Part shown: positions 1 to 8,386 of the stretch, in pieces | Layout of the letters: each line of letters starts with the position of its first letter | How positions within the stretch are numbered: position 1 is the first letter of the stretch | NCBI GenBank assembly: GCA_015232485.1 | Contig: JADFZP010000060.1 | Span: 1 to 11,831 of the forward strand | DNA: 11,831 bases | Direction: 5' to 3' | Origin: Alphaproteobacteria bacterium | GTDB taxonomy: Bacteria; Pseudomonadota; Alphaproteobacteria; Rhodospirillales; Magnetospirillaceae | The notes under the pieces: model-generated | The model's input: the letters and a program-made list of their open reading frames with translations, nothing else | The model's database searches: none | Told to the model about the DNA's origin: nothing | Position numbers and translations under genes: made by a program

Positions 1-3
1 TGG

Positions 4-26
4 ATGCCCGGATCAAGTCCGGGCAT
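4..26. repeat. Extragenic palindrome (REP-like element)
   Basis: A perfect 9-bp inverted repeat (ATGCCCGGA / TCCGGGCAT) surrounds a 5-nt TCAAG loop and is followed by GACG. Elements of the type 'ATxCCCGGATCAAGTCCGGGxATGACG' are widespread between genes in alphaproteobacteria, and this one sits in non-coding DNA behind the nifA stop. It may act as an mRNA 3'-end stabiliser or bidirectional terminator, but there is no T-run. Multi-copy status cannot be seen from one window. Confidence 0.7.
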
Positions 27-106
27 GACGGCGTGGGAGGTTGCCTGTATCTTTTAAATGAATCCGTGCACTAGCGCTTTCGCGGGTATGACGTTGGAGG
101 TGGCTT

Positions 107-122
107 CGGGGCATGATCCCCG
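107..122 (-). terminator. Short hairpin behind nifA
   Basis: CGGGG and CCCCG flank a 6-nt spacer (CATGAT), starting 9 bp past the nifA stop on its coding strand. The 5-bp GC stem could help end transcription, but no T-tract follows. It is a weak candidate. The rest of positions 27-106 shows no gene that I can support. Confidence 0.25.
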
Positions 123-130
123 CGCCGATC

Positions 131-1765
<1,635 letters not shown>

Positions 1766-1802
1766 CGGTCCTCCGAGGTGGTACATCTTCGGAGAGGATA
1801 GA

Positions 1803-1818
1803 GGCAAGAAGCGGGCCA
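1803..1818 (-). promoter_or_regulatory. Sigma-54 (-24/-12) promoter of nifA
   Basis: Read on the minus strand the site is TGGCCCG-CTTC-TTGC, against the consensus TGGCACG-N4-TTGC: one mismatch in eleven core positions, with GG and GC exactly 10 nt apart. Transcription would start near 1793, leaving a leader of about 28 nt before the nifA ATG and its Shine-Dalgarno. This implies that nifA itself is transcribed by RpoN polymerase, so NifA autoactivation or another enhancer-binding protein such as NtrC would be needed. Confidence 0.75.
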
Positions 1819-1821
1819 GTT

Positions 1822-1837
1822 TGTAAGCTTTGTGACA
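1822..1837. promoter_or_regulatory. Candidate NifA upstream activator sequence (TGT-N10-ACA)
   Basis: TGT and ACA are separated by exactly 10 nt (AAGCTTTGTG), the established NifA binding motif. Its centre is about 89 bp upstream of the start predicted from the phaC-side GG-N10-GC candidate, which is within the usual -80 to -150 range. It is only about 36 bp upstream of the predicted nifA start and almost touches that promoter's -24 box, so it is badly placed for nifA activation. The six defined bases could occur by chance, at about 5% for a spacer of this size. Confidence 0.45.
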
Positions 1838-1892
1838 TTTCCCGTCGGGGCAATGCTTTTGGCATGGGCCGCGGACGCGAAATTCTTACTTT

Positions 1893-1907
1893 TGGCGCAG
1901 TGCGCGC
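1893..1907 (+). promoter_or_regulatory. Possible sigma-54 promoter of phaC
   Basis: TGGCGCA-GTGC-GCGC has GG at 1894-1895 and GC at 1906-1907 with the required 10-nt spacing, but lacks the TT of the -12 box and two -24 positions. The predicted start near 1919 would give a leader of about 40 nt before phaC. In GC-rich DNA GG-N10-GC is common, so this rests mainly on its good spacing from the TGT-N10-ACA site. Confidence 0.3.
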
Positions 1908-1914
1908 CCATGTG

Positions 1915-1930
1915 TTGGGCTGCTGCCCAA
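1915..1930. promoter_or_regulatory. Palindrome in the phaC leader, possible operator
   Basis: A perfect inverted repeat, TTGGGC-TGCT-GCCCAA, ends 28 bp before the phaC ATG. A second palindrome, GGCGC-AGTGC-GCGCC, lies just upstream at 1894-1908. Either could be a repressor site. PhaR, which represses PHA genes in alphaproteobacteria, binds TGC-rich sequences, but the match here is loose. The repeat could also be a small mRNA hairpin above the ribosome binding site. Confidence 0.35.
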
Positions 1931-1958
1931 TTTATGCGCAGACGAAGGAGAGACGAGT

Positions 1959-3749
1959 ATGAGCGGCAAGAAGGAAGGGGCGACACCGGACCCCATGATG
2001 ATGTGGGGCGACATGGCGCAACTGGCGCTGCGGGCGCAGAAGGCCATGTTCGGCGCGATGTCGCGGGGCGAGGGCGGCGACATGTTCCAGATCCCCGACC
2101 CGGTGGTGGTCACCCAGACCATGATGGAATCGGGCATGAAGCTGATGTCCGACCCGGCGAAGCTGGCCGAGGCGCAACTCGACTTCTTCACCAACCAGAC
2201 CCGCCTGATGCAGACCATGACCAAGCGCCTGCGCGGCGAGGAGGCCGACCCGGTCGTCGCCCCGCCCAAGGGCGACAAGCGATTCGCGGACGAGGCTTGG
2301 AACGAGCCCGGCTATGACGCCCTGCGCCAATCCTATCTGCTGGGCGCCGAGTGGCTGAAGAAGCTGGTCCACGAGACCCCCGGCCTGGACGAGCAGACCC
2401 GCCGCAAGGCCGACTTCTTCACCCGTCTGATGGTCGACGCGGTATCGCCCAGCAATTTCCTGGCGACCAATCCGGTGGCCCAGAAGGCGATGATCGAGTC
2501 GCGCGGCGAGACCCTGCGCAAAGGCATGGAACACCTTGTCGAGGACATCGAGCGCGGCGGCGGCCGGCTGTCCGTGCGGATGGTCGATGAGACCGCCTTC
2601 GAGATGGGCCGCAACATCGCCGCCTCGCCGGGCAAGGTGGTGTATCAGAACGAATTGATGCAGTTGATCCAGTACAGCCCCTCGACCCCCGAAGTGTTCG
2701 AGCGGCCGCTGCTGATCATCCCGCCGTGGATCAACAAGTTCTATATCCTCGATCTTCGGCCCAAGAACTCGTACATCAAATGGCTGGTCGATCAGGGGCT
2801 GACGGTGTTCGTCATCTCGTGGATCAACCCCGGCCCGGAACTGGCGCACAAGGGGTTCGAGGACTACATGAACGACGGCCCGATGGCGGCGCTCGACGCC
2901 ATCGAGAAGGTGGTCGGCGACAGGAAGGCCAATGTCATCGGCTATTGCATCGGCGGCACGCTGACCGCCTGCATGCTGGCCTGGATGGCCGCCAAGGGTG
3001 ACGACCGCGTGGTCAGCGCCACCTACTTCACCGCCCTGACCGATTTCGAAGAGGCGGGCGAACTCAAGGTGTTCATCGACGAGGACCAACTGGCCCTGCT
3101 CGAACGCCATCTCGAGACCAAGGGCTGCCTTGAGGGCCGCCACATGGCGCAGGTCTTCAACCTGCTGCGCGACAACGACCTGATCTGGTCCTTCGTGGTC
3201 AACAACTACCTGCTCGGCAAGGAGCCGATGCCGTTCGACCTGTTGTACTGGAACGCCGATTCGACGCGCATGCCGGCGATGATGCATCGCTTCTACCTGC
3301 GCAACTTCTATCTCGACAACCTGCTGGTCAAGCCGGGCGGCATCACCATGGGCGGCGTGCCGCTGGATTTGCGCAAGATCGAAACCCCCACCTACATGCT
3401 GTCGACCCGCGAGGACCACATCGCCCCGTGGAAGGCGACCTACAGCGCCACCCAGCTTTACGCCGGCCCGGTGCGCTTCGTGCTGTCCGGCTCGGGCCAC
3501 ATCGCGGGCGTCATCAACCCGCCGTCCTCGGGCAAGTATCCGCACTGGATCAACGAGTCGCTGCCCGCCGACCCCGACACCTGGCTGGCCGGCGCGCAGG
3601 AGGTGGCCGGCTCGTGGTGGACCGACTGGATGGCCTGGATCACCCCCCACGCCGGCGCCAAGATTCCCGCGCGCGACCCGGCCAAGGGTGGACTGCCGGT
3701 CATCGAGGACGCGCCCGGCGCCTACGTCAAACTGCGCGCCGAGGGGTGA
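1959..3749 (+). CDS. phaC: Class I poly(3-hydroxyalkanoate) synthase PhaC
   Basis: A 596-residue enzyme that polymerises (R)-3-hydroxyacyl-CoA, mainly 3-hydroxybutyryl-CoA, into granule-bound polyester with release of CoA. The N-terminal PhaC domain (about 70-250) precedes an alpha/beta-hydrolase fold. The lipase-like box GYCIGG carries the catalytic Cys330. Asp486 in REDHIAPW and His514 in SGHIAGVINPP complete the triad, with the same 28-residue Asp-His spacing as in the Cupriavidus enzyme. Length and sequence fit class I, which needs no PhaE or PhaR partner subunit. The ATG at 1959 follows GGAG at 1947-1950. It is divergent from nifA, with possible sigma-54 and palindromic control elements between them. 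No phaA, phaB or phasin gene adjoins; a terminator-like hairpin follows the stop. Confidence 0.97.
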   Translation: MSGKKEGATPDPMMMWGDMAQLALRAQKAMFGAMSRGEGGDMFQIPDPVVVTQTMMESGMKLMSDPAKLAEAQLDFFTNQTRLMQTMTKRLRGEEADPVVAPPKGDKRFADEAWNEPGYDALRQSYLLGAEWLKKLVHETPGLDEQTRRKADFFTRLMVDAVSPSNFLATNPVAQKAMIESRGETLRKGMEHLVEDIERGGGRLSVRMVDETAFEMGRNIAASPGKVVYQNELMQLIQYSPSTPEVFERPLLIIPPWINKFYILDLRPKNSYIKWLVDQGLTVFVISWINPGPELAHKGFEDYMNDGPMAALDAIEKVVGDRKANVIGYCIGGTLTACMLAWMAAKGDDRVVSATYFTALTDFEEAGELKVFIDEDQLALLERHLETKGCLEGRHMAQVFNLLRDNDLIWSFVVNNYLLGKEPMPFDLLYWNADSTRMPAMMHRFYLRNFYLDNLLVKPGGITMGGVPLDLRKIETPTYMLSTREDHIAPWKATYSATQLYAGPVRFVLSGSGHIAGVINPPSSGKYPHWINESLPADPDTWLAGAQEVAGSWWTDWMAWITPHAGAKIPARDPAKGGLPVIEDAPGAYVKLRAEG

Positions 3750-3755
3750 GGAAAT

Positions 3756-3788
3756 GGAGCATCGGGGGACGCGACCCCTCGATGCTCC
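3756..3788 (+). terminator. Terminator-like hairpin after phaC
   Basis: Starting 7 bp past the phaC stop, a 13-bp stem pairs 3756-3768 with 3776-3788. The outer nine pairs are GGAGCATCG with CGATGCTCC, followed by one G-U and three G-C pairs, around a 7-nt loop. The stem is strong, but no T-run follows, so it may work as a Rho-assisted terminator or as 3'-end protection rather than as a classical intrinsic terminator. Confidence 0.6.
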
Positions 3789-3793
3789 CGCGC

Positions 3794-3808
3794 CTATCAG
3801 GTTGATAG
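3794..3808. promoter_or_regulatory. Operator-like palindrome 1 of the HTH cassette
   Basis: CTATCA-GGT-TGATAG is a perfect inverted repeat with 6-bp arms. It shares CTATC-N5-GATAG, and a central TT, with a second 15-bp site starting exactly 44 bp downstream, about four helical turns. Paired sites on one face of the helix suit cooperative binding of a dimeric HTH repressor, most simply the cassette's own HTH protein. Confidence 0.6.
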
Positions 3809-3833
3809 ATGGCGCTTGCGCCACGACGACTCT

Positions 3834-3856
3834 TCGCCTATCGTTTTGATAGGCGA
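3834..3856. promoter_or_regulatory. Operator-like palindrome 2 of the HTH cassette
   Basis: Perfect 9-bp arms, TCGCCTATC and GATAGGCGA, surround GTTTT. The core, CTATCGTTTTGATAG at 3838-3852, matches operator-like palindrome 1 in 13 of 15 positions. It ends 31 bp before the first cassette ATG. A weak -35/-10 pair (TTGCGC at 3816, TATCGT at 3839, 17-bp gap) would place the -10 box inside this palindrome, as expected for a repressed promoter, but those boxes are poor matches. Confidence 0.6.
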
Positions 3857-3887
3857 TCCAAGTGACTGCGCCCGATGGAGGGGACGA

Positions 3888-4235
3888 ATGTCGCACACGA
3901 TCGACCTCGCCACGTTGGTGGACAAGCTGGACCGTGCCGAGCAACTGACGCCTTATCAGGTGCGCCATTTGCTTGTGGAGTTTTCGAAAAGCGGGTCTTT
4001 GAGCTTTGAAGCCGACATGAAGTACGACTTGGACCGGCTGGGAGTGACGACGCGCCATCTGACGCGGGTCTTGAGCGCCCCGGTTGTCGAGCGCGCCGAG
4101 GTCAACAAGTGGGGCGAATGCAGTGCGATCGTCGCCAAGGAGCTAACTGGACTGGGAACGGTCGTCGTGAAGGTGACCATCCTCGCGGCAGCGGGACGGA
4201 TCATCGTGAAAGCCGTTTCCCGAGAGGAGCGATGA
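3888..4235 (+). CDS. DUF4258-like small protein, putative type II toxin
   Basis: 115 residues, with no signal peptide or membrane segment. Residues about 35-112 (GSLSFEADMKYDLDRLGV, VLSAPVVERAE, then beta-rich VVVKVTIL and GRIIVKAVSRE) resemble the DUF4258 layout: a strand, a helix with an 'RxGI/V' turn, 'dvl.vL', then strands ending in 'vvTv'. DUF4258 proteins are commonly encoded next to small HTH regulators in presumed toxin-antitoxin pairs. The usual 'HA' in the first strand-helix junction is replaced by AD here, so activity may differ or be lost. The ATG at 3888 follows GGAGGGG at 3877-3883; a longer in-frame start at 3816 would run through the operators and is rejected. The stop overlaps the next start by one base. 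GC is lower than in the flanking genes. The family assignment is by eye only. Confidence 0.6.
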   Translation: MSHTIDLATLVDKLDRAEQLTPYQVRHLLVEFSKSGSLSFEADMKYDLDRLGVTTRHLTRVLSAPVVERAEVNKWGECSAIVAKELTGLGTVVVKVTILAAAGRIIVKAVSREER

Positions 4236-4720
4236 TGAAAAACCCGCCTGCATCCGAGTATGCCGAATGCCTGTCAAAGCACCACTATACAGAGTGTGGC
4301 TTGGATAATGTCTTTTTGGCCAGTGGCTACACCGTAGAGAGCATTGGCGGGCGCGAGGTGGTGACGATTCACAACGTCGACGCCCTCCATGACGCCATCG
4401 CCGACGACATCATACGCAACCGCCCACTGATGAACGGCCATGAGGCCCGATTCCTCCGCGTCGAGATGGATTTGTCGCAGCAGATGCTGGGCCAAGCCTT
4501 GGGAGTGGACGCCCAGACGGTGGCTCGTTGGGAGAAGGGCCAGACCAGAATGAGCGGCCCGGTCGACCGGATCATTCGCCTGCTTTATCTCGGCAATCGC
4601 GACGGCGACCCACAGATCAAGCATCTGATCGGCCGGTTGGCGGGTCTCGACGAACTCGACGACCATCCGCGGATATTTGAAAAAAGCCCCAACGGCTGGC
4701 GACTGCGCCAAGCGGCCTGA
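4235..4720 (+). CDS. HTH transcriptional regulator, putative cognate antitoxin
   Basis: 161 residues. An N-terminal segment with HYTECGLDNVFLASGY (17-32) is typical of antitoxin-like HTH proteins that sit beside DUF4258 genes. A beta/alpha stretch (about 33-62) follows, then a Cro/C1-type HTH (about 68-105; LSQQMLGQALGVDAQTVARW ending in EKG). Its likely job is to neutralise the partner protein and repress the cassette through the two upstream palindromes. GAGAGGAG at 4222-4229 favours ATG 4235 (TGATG overlap with the preceding stop) over the ATG one codon upstream at 4232. Only Cys12 and Cys21 are present, not the paired CxxC motifs of MqsA, so zinc binding is not expected. AT-rich codons near the start (4236-4320) contrast with the GC-rich neighbours and suggest acquisition. 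It ends 4 bp before the convergent kinase stop. Confidence 0.72.
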   Translation: MKNPPASEYAECLSKHHYTECGLDNVFLASGYTVESIGGREVVTIHNVDALHDAIADDIIRNRPLMNGHEARFLRVEMDLSQQMLGQALGVDAQTVARWEKGQTRMSGPVDRIIRLLYLGNRDGDPQIKHLIGRLAGLDELDDHPRIFEKSPNGWRLRQAA

Positions 4721-4724
4721 ATAC

Positions 4725-7367
4725 CTACCCCACCGTCCCCAGGCACTCCGCGATGGCGCCGAACAGCGAGTCCGGGGTGAAGGGCTTGCTGACGTGGCCG
4801 TTCATGCCGGCCGCCAGGCACAGTTCGACGTCCGAGCGCATGGCGTTGGCGGTCAGGGCCAGGATCGGTCCCGTCCAGCCGCCCTGGCGGATCGCGCGGG
4901 TGGCTTGCAGGCCGTCCATGCCGGGCATCTGCACGTCCATCAAGATGAGATCGAACGGGCCGTCGCGCTCCAGGGCCTCGACGGCCTGGGCGCCGTCCGC
5001 GGCGGCGACGACCGTGTGCCCGTTGCGTTGAAGGATGCCCACGGCGACCACGCGGTTCACCGGGTTGTCCTCGGCGAGCAGGATGCGCAAGGGTGGAAGG
5101 TCCGGGCGCTTGCTCGGGGCGGCGGGCCGGCTCTCCTCGCCGAGCGGCAGCGTGACGCTGAACCAGAAGGTGCTGCCCTGGCCGGGTGCGCTGTCGACGC
5201 CGATCTCGCCGTCCATCAGGCGGACCAGTTCGCGGCTGATCGCCAGCCCCAGCCCGGTGCCGCCGAAGCGGCGCGAGATCGAGGCGTCGGCCTGCGAGAA
5301 CGCCGTGAACAGCCGCGCCTGCGAGGCCTGATCGATGCCGATGCCGGTATCGCCGACCGACAGGCGCAGGCGCACCAAACCATCCTCGGCGGGCTCGCCG
5401 CGCGCCGCGACCTCGATGCGGCCGGACTCGGTGAATTTCACCGCGTTGCCCATGAAGTTGAGCAAAATCTGGCGCAACCGATTGGGATCGCCGCGCAGCA
5501 GGCGGGGCAGCGCCTCGTCCACCGTGACCGCCAACTCCAGGCCCTTGTCATGGGCCCGCGGCCCCATCAGGGCGGCGGCCGAGGCGAGCAGGGCGCGCGG
5601 CTCGAAGTCCGTCGTTTCGAGATGCAGATGGCGCGCCTCGAGCTTCGAAAAGTCGAGAATGTCGTTGAGCACCGAAAGCAGCGCGGCGCCCGACTGGTGG
5701 ATGGTCTCCAACCCGTCGCGCTGCTCGCCGTCCAGGCTGGTGCCGCGCAGCAGGTGGACCATGCCGAGAATGCCGTTCAGCGGCGTGCGGATCTCGTGGC
5801 TCATCATGGCCAGGAATTCGGACTTGGCGCGGGCCGCCGCCTCGGCATGGCTTTTGGCCTCGATCAGGCTGCGCTCGGCTTGGCGGCGCACGGTGATGTC
5901 GGCGAACGAGATCAGCGTGGCCGGCGCGCCGCCATAGCTCATCCGGATCGATGAGATCAACGCCCAGAAATGGCGGCCATCGGCGGCCACCATCTCGGCC
6001 TCGTGGTCGTGGACCCGCTCGGCGAAAGCCAGTTCGGCGAAGGTGGCCGGCTCGGCGAACAGGGCGGCGGCCGGCGGAAGCTCGACGCCGGCCAAGCCCA
6101 GCATGGTCTCGGCGGTGCCGTTGCGGAAGACCATCGAACCGTCGTCCGGCCTAGCGATCAGGATCGGGAACACCGAGGCGTCGAGGATCGAGCGCAACTG
6201 CTCTTCCCGCGCAGCGATAGTGGCGACGAACACGCCCAGCGCCCGCGACATCGCGCCAATCTCGTCGTCGGGACCGGCGGTGGGAACGGCCACCGCGTTG
6301 CCGGCCGCCCGCTCGCTCATGCACACCTGCAATTGCTGCAGGCGGCGGACCATGGCGATGCGGATATAGGCGAACATCAGCCCGGCGGCGGCGATGCTGC
6401 CGATCGCCACCACCACCAGGATCAGGCGCTGGCGCTCGATGACGGCGTCCAATTCGGCGCTGGTGGCGCTCACCTCGCCCTCGAGCCGGGCCTGGGCGTC
6501 GGCCACCGCGCTGACCAGACGGTCCGACAGGATGGTGTTCTGCCGAAGCGCCCCCTCGACGGCGCGATTGACCGAGGCGGCCGAAATCCGGTTGGCGAAC
6601 ACCCCGTCGATGCCGTTGCCCAGCGATTCCAGTTCATTGGCCAACAGCGCCAGATCGGCGGCCTCGTCGGGCGGCATCGCTGCCCGCTCGGCGCGCGCGG
6701 TATGCAGCATCTGCTCGAACCCGACCATCAGGCTTTGCAGAGGCGGGCCGGCCTCGCTGGAGGAGCCGGCCAGCAGCAGGGTGACGGCTTGATCGGCGAT
6801 CGTCCCCCAATGGTGGGCCGCCGTGACCGCCGCCCCGGGGCTGGACGCCATCTCTTCGAGTCGCGACTGTAGTCGCTCGTGAAGCCGCCGCACCAGAGCC
6901 AGCGTGCGCTGGTGCAGCACTTCGCCCGACGCCTCGGCGGCCAACCGTTCGCCGACCAGCCTGTCGAGCGAGGCGAGATTGCCGGCCAAGTTCCGCGCAT
7001 GGGCCCGCAGGCCGCCGATCCGACCTTCGCCGAGCACGCGGGGGTCCAGGCGGGCGACCAGTTCGGTCAGCCACTCCACCTGGTCGGCCATGCGCAATTC
7101 GAGGGATTCCCGATCGAGCTTGGTGCGCGCCGACGCGAGTTGCGGCGCCTGGGCGACGATGCTTTCGCTTTGCTGACCAAGCCGCCCGGCGGCGACCAGA
7201 TTGGGCAGCCAGTCGCGCGCCACCCCGTCGAAGCCTTCCCGCACCGTCCGCAACGAGGCGAGCCCCACCGCGGCGGTGACCAGCGTGGTGGCCAGCATGA
7301 TGGCGAACCCGGCCAGCAGGCGCGTCGAGACGCCATTGGGGCGGCGCGGCGGCCGCTGACCGGTCAT
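4725..7367 (-). CDS. Membrane-bound hybrid sensor histidine kinase with receiver domain
   Basis: 880 residues in the inner membrane. In order: TM1 (about 15-39); a roughly 275-residue, Ala/Leu/Glu-rich helical periplasmic region; TM2 (about 315-337, ending FAYIRIAMVRR); HAMP (about 337-392); PAS (about 392-495); HisKA with MMSHEIRTPLNG (phospho-His524); HATPase with N-box NAVKF (Asn641), G1 VGDTGIGI and G2 FGGTGLGLA; and a C-terminal receiver (about 761-877) with phospho-Asp811 in ILMDVQMPGMDG and the TAN and KP switch motifs. There is no Hpt domain, so onward transfer needs a separate protein. The layout recalls TorS, a helical-bundle sensor that works with a periplasmic binding protein. The ATG at 7367 overlaps the stop of the upstream binding-protein gene by 4 bp (ATGA), indicating coupled translation. 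No DNA-binding response regulator adjoins. The ligand and targets are unknown. Confidence 0.93.
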   Translation of the reverse strand: MTGQRPPRRPNGVSTRLLAGFAIMLATTLVTAAVGLASLRTVREGFDGVARDWLPNLVAAGRLGQQSESIVAQAPQLASARTKLDRESLELRMADQVEWLTELVARLDPRVLGEGRIGGLRAHARNLAGNLASLDRLVGERLAAEASGEVLHQRTLALVRRLHERLQSRLEEMASSPGAAVTAAHHWGTIADQAVTLLLAGSSSEAGPPLQSLMVGFEQMLHTARAERAAMPPDEAADLALLANELESLGNGIDGVFANRISAASVNRAVEGALRQNTILSDRLVSAVADAQARLEGEVSATSAELDAVIERQRLILVVVAIGSIAAAGLMFAYIRIAMVRRLQQLQVCMSERAAGNAVAVPTAGPDDEIGAMSRALGVFVATIAAREEQLRSILDASVFPILIARPDDGSMVFRNGTAETMLGLAGVELPPAAALFAEPATFAELAFAERVHDHEAEMVAADGRHFWALISSIRMSYGGAPATLISFADITVRRQAERSLIEAKSHAEAAARAKSEFLAMMSHEIRTPLNGILGMVHLLRGTSLDGEQRDGLETIHQSGAALLSVLNDILDFSKLEARHLHLETTDFEPRALLASAAALMGPRAHDKGLELAVTVDEALPRLLRGDPNRLRQILLNFMGNAVKFTESGRIEVAARGEPAEDGLVRLRLSVGDTGIGIDQASQARLFTAFSQADASISRRFGGTGLGLAISRELVRLMDGEIGVDSAPGQGSTFWFSVTLPLGEESRPAAPSKRPDLPPLRILLAEDNPVNRVVAVGILQRNGHTVVAAADGAQAVEALERDGPFDLILMDVQMPGMDGLQATRAIRQGGWTGPILALTANAMRSDVELCLAAGMNGHVSKPFTPDSLFGAIAECLGTVG

Positions 7368-8386
7368 CGGATGGGCGGCGCGTACATCAGGCCGCCGCGC
7401 GTCCACAAATCGTTCTGGTCGCGCTCGGCGCGCAACGGCGATTGGGTGCCGAGATGGCGCTCGAAGATCTCGCCGTAATTGCCCACCGACTCGATGGCGC
7501 GCCGCGCCCAGCCCGGCGGGATGCCGAAATACCCGGCATGATCGGGGCCAAGACCGGCGAGCAGCGCCGTCTCGCCATCCGTCCCTGCCGGCATCGAACC
7601 GATGCGGGCGGCCGTCAGGCCCTTCTCCTCGGCGGCGACCAGAACCTGGACCACCCAGCGCACCAGCTTGAACCAGCGCTCGTCGCCGTCGCGCACGGCC
7701 GGCGACAGCGGCTCCTTCGAGATGGTCTCGGGCAGCATCACGTAATTGCCGCGGTCCGAGGAATGCAGCGTGCTGCGCACCAACAGGCCGAAGCGGTCAT
7801 TGGTGATGACGTTGCAGCGGCCCCTGAGGAAGGCGTTCCAGGTGCCCTCGTCGGACTGGTTGACCACCACGCGGGCGTCGATCTTGCGCAGGCGGACATA
7901 CTCCTCGACATTGGTCCGCGAGGTGGTGCCGTCGGCCACGCAGATGGTGGCGCCCTTGGCGTCGGCGATGCTTTTCAGGCCCAGCGCGCGGTGGGCCAGG
8001 AAGCCCTGCCCGTCATACAGCCAGACCGCCGGAAAGGCGACCCCCAGCGAGGACTCGCGCCCCAGGGTCATGGTGGCGCCGTCGATCAGCACGTCGATCG
8101 CGTCATCGCTCAGCGCCTGGAAGCGCGTCTTGCTTTCGACCTGACGCACGTCGATCCGCTCGGCGTCGCCCAGCACCGCGGCGGCGAGCGCCCGGCACAG
8201 ATCGACGTTGAATCCCTTCCATCGGCCCGTGGCGTCGGGCATCGCCAGACCCACCACCGGGTTCGAGCCGCAGCGAAGCGCGCCGCGCGCTTGGATCGTC
8301 TCGATGGTCGAGGCGGCGTGGGCGGATGGCGACAGGGCCGCCGCCAAGGCGACCAAGCCCAAAACCAGCATCGTCTTGCGCGCCAT
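7364..8386 (-). CDS. Periplasmic amino-acid-binding protein, AapJ/PBP3 family
   Basis: 340 residues. A Sec signal peptide (MARKTMLVLGLVALAAALSP start, cleavage probably after SAHA at about 24) precedes a two-lobed solute-binding domain. IQARGALRCGSNPVVG, GRWKGFNVDLCRALAAAVLG, TMTLGRESSLG, YDGQGF and the C-terminal GNYGEIFERHLG with LWTRGGLMY match the general L-amino-acid-binding AapJ family of ABC transporters. No permease or ATPase gene follows. Instead the stop overlaps the start of a sensor kinase by 4 bp, so it may present its ligand to the kinase rather than to a transporter. The ATG at 8386 is chosen because it directly begins the signal peptide; the preceding G-rich stretch is a weak ribosome site. 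The longer in-frame start at 8536 would bury the signal peptide. The substrate cannot be read from sequence. Confidence 0.9.
   Translation of the reverse strand: MARKTMLVLGLVALAAALSPSAHAASTIETIQARGALRCGSNPVVGLAMPDATGRWKGFNVDLCRALAAAVLGDAERIDVRQVESKTRFQALSDDAIDVLIDGATMTLGRESSLGVAFPAVWLYDGQGFLAHRALGLKSIADAKGATICVADGTTSRTNVEEYVRLRKIDARVVVNQSDEGTWNAFLRGRCNVITNDRFGLLVRSTLHSSDRGNYVMLPETISKEPLSPAVRDGDERWFKLVRWVVQVLVAAEEKGLTAARIGSMPAGTDGETALLAGLGPDHAGYFGIPPGWARRAIESVGNYGEIFERHLGTQSPLRAERDQNDLWTRGGLMYAPPIR

Noticed and set aside
1766..1807. 14-residue N-terminal extension of NifA
   Set aside because: It would run through the Shine-Dalgarno of the 1765 start and into the sigma-54 -12 element, and has no resemblance to NifA N-termini.
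1932..4058. 708-residue open frame opposite phaC
   Set aside because: It lies antisense to a well-supported phaC, its product is rich in Arg/His/Gly/Val/Asp with no recognisable domain, and long shadow frames are expected opposite high-GC3 genes.
4235..4720. MqsA-type zinc-binding antitoxin
   Set aside because: There are no CxxC pairs, only two cysteines nine residues apart, so the MqsA zinc-finger label is not supported even though the HTH half is similar.
4677..5954. 425-residue open frame opposite the histidine kinase
   Set aside because: It is antisense to conserved HATPase and receiver motifs and has the low-complexity composition of a frame shadow.
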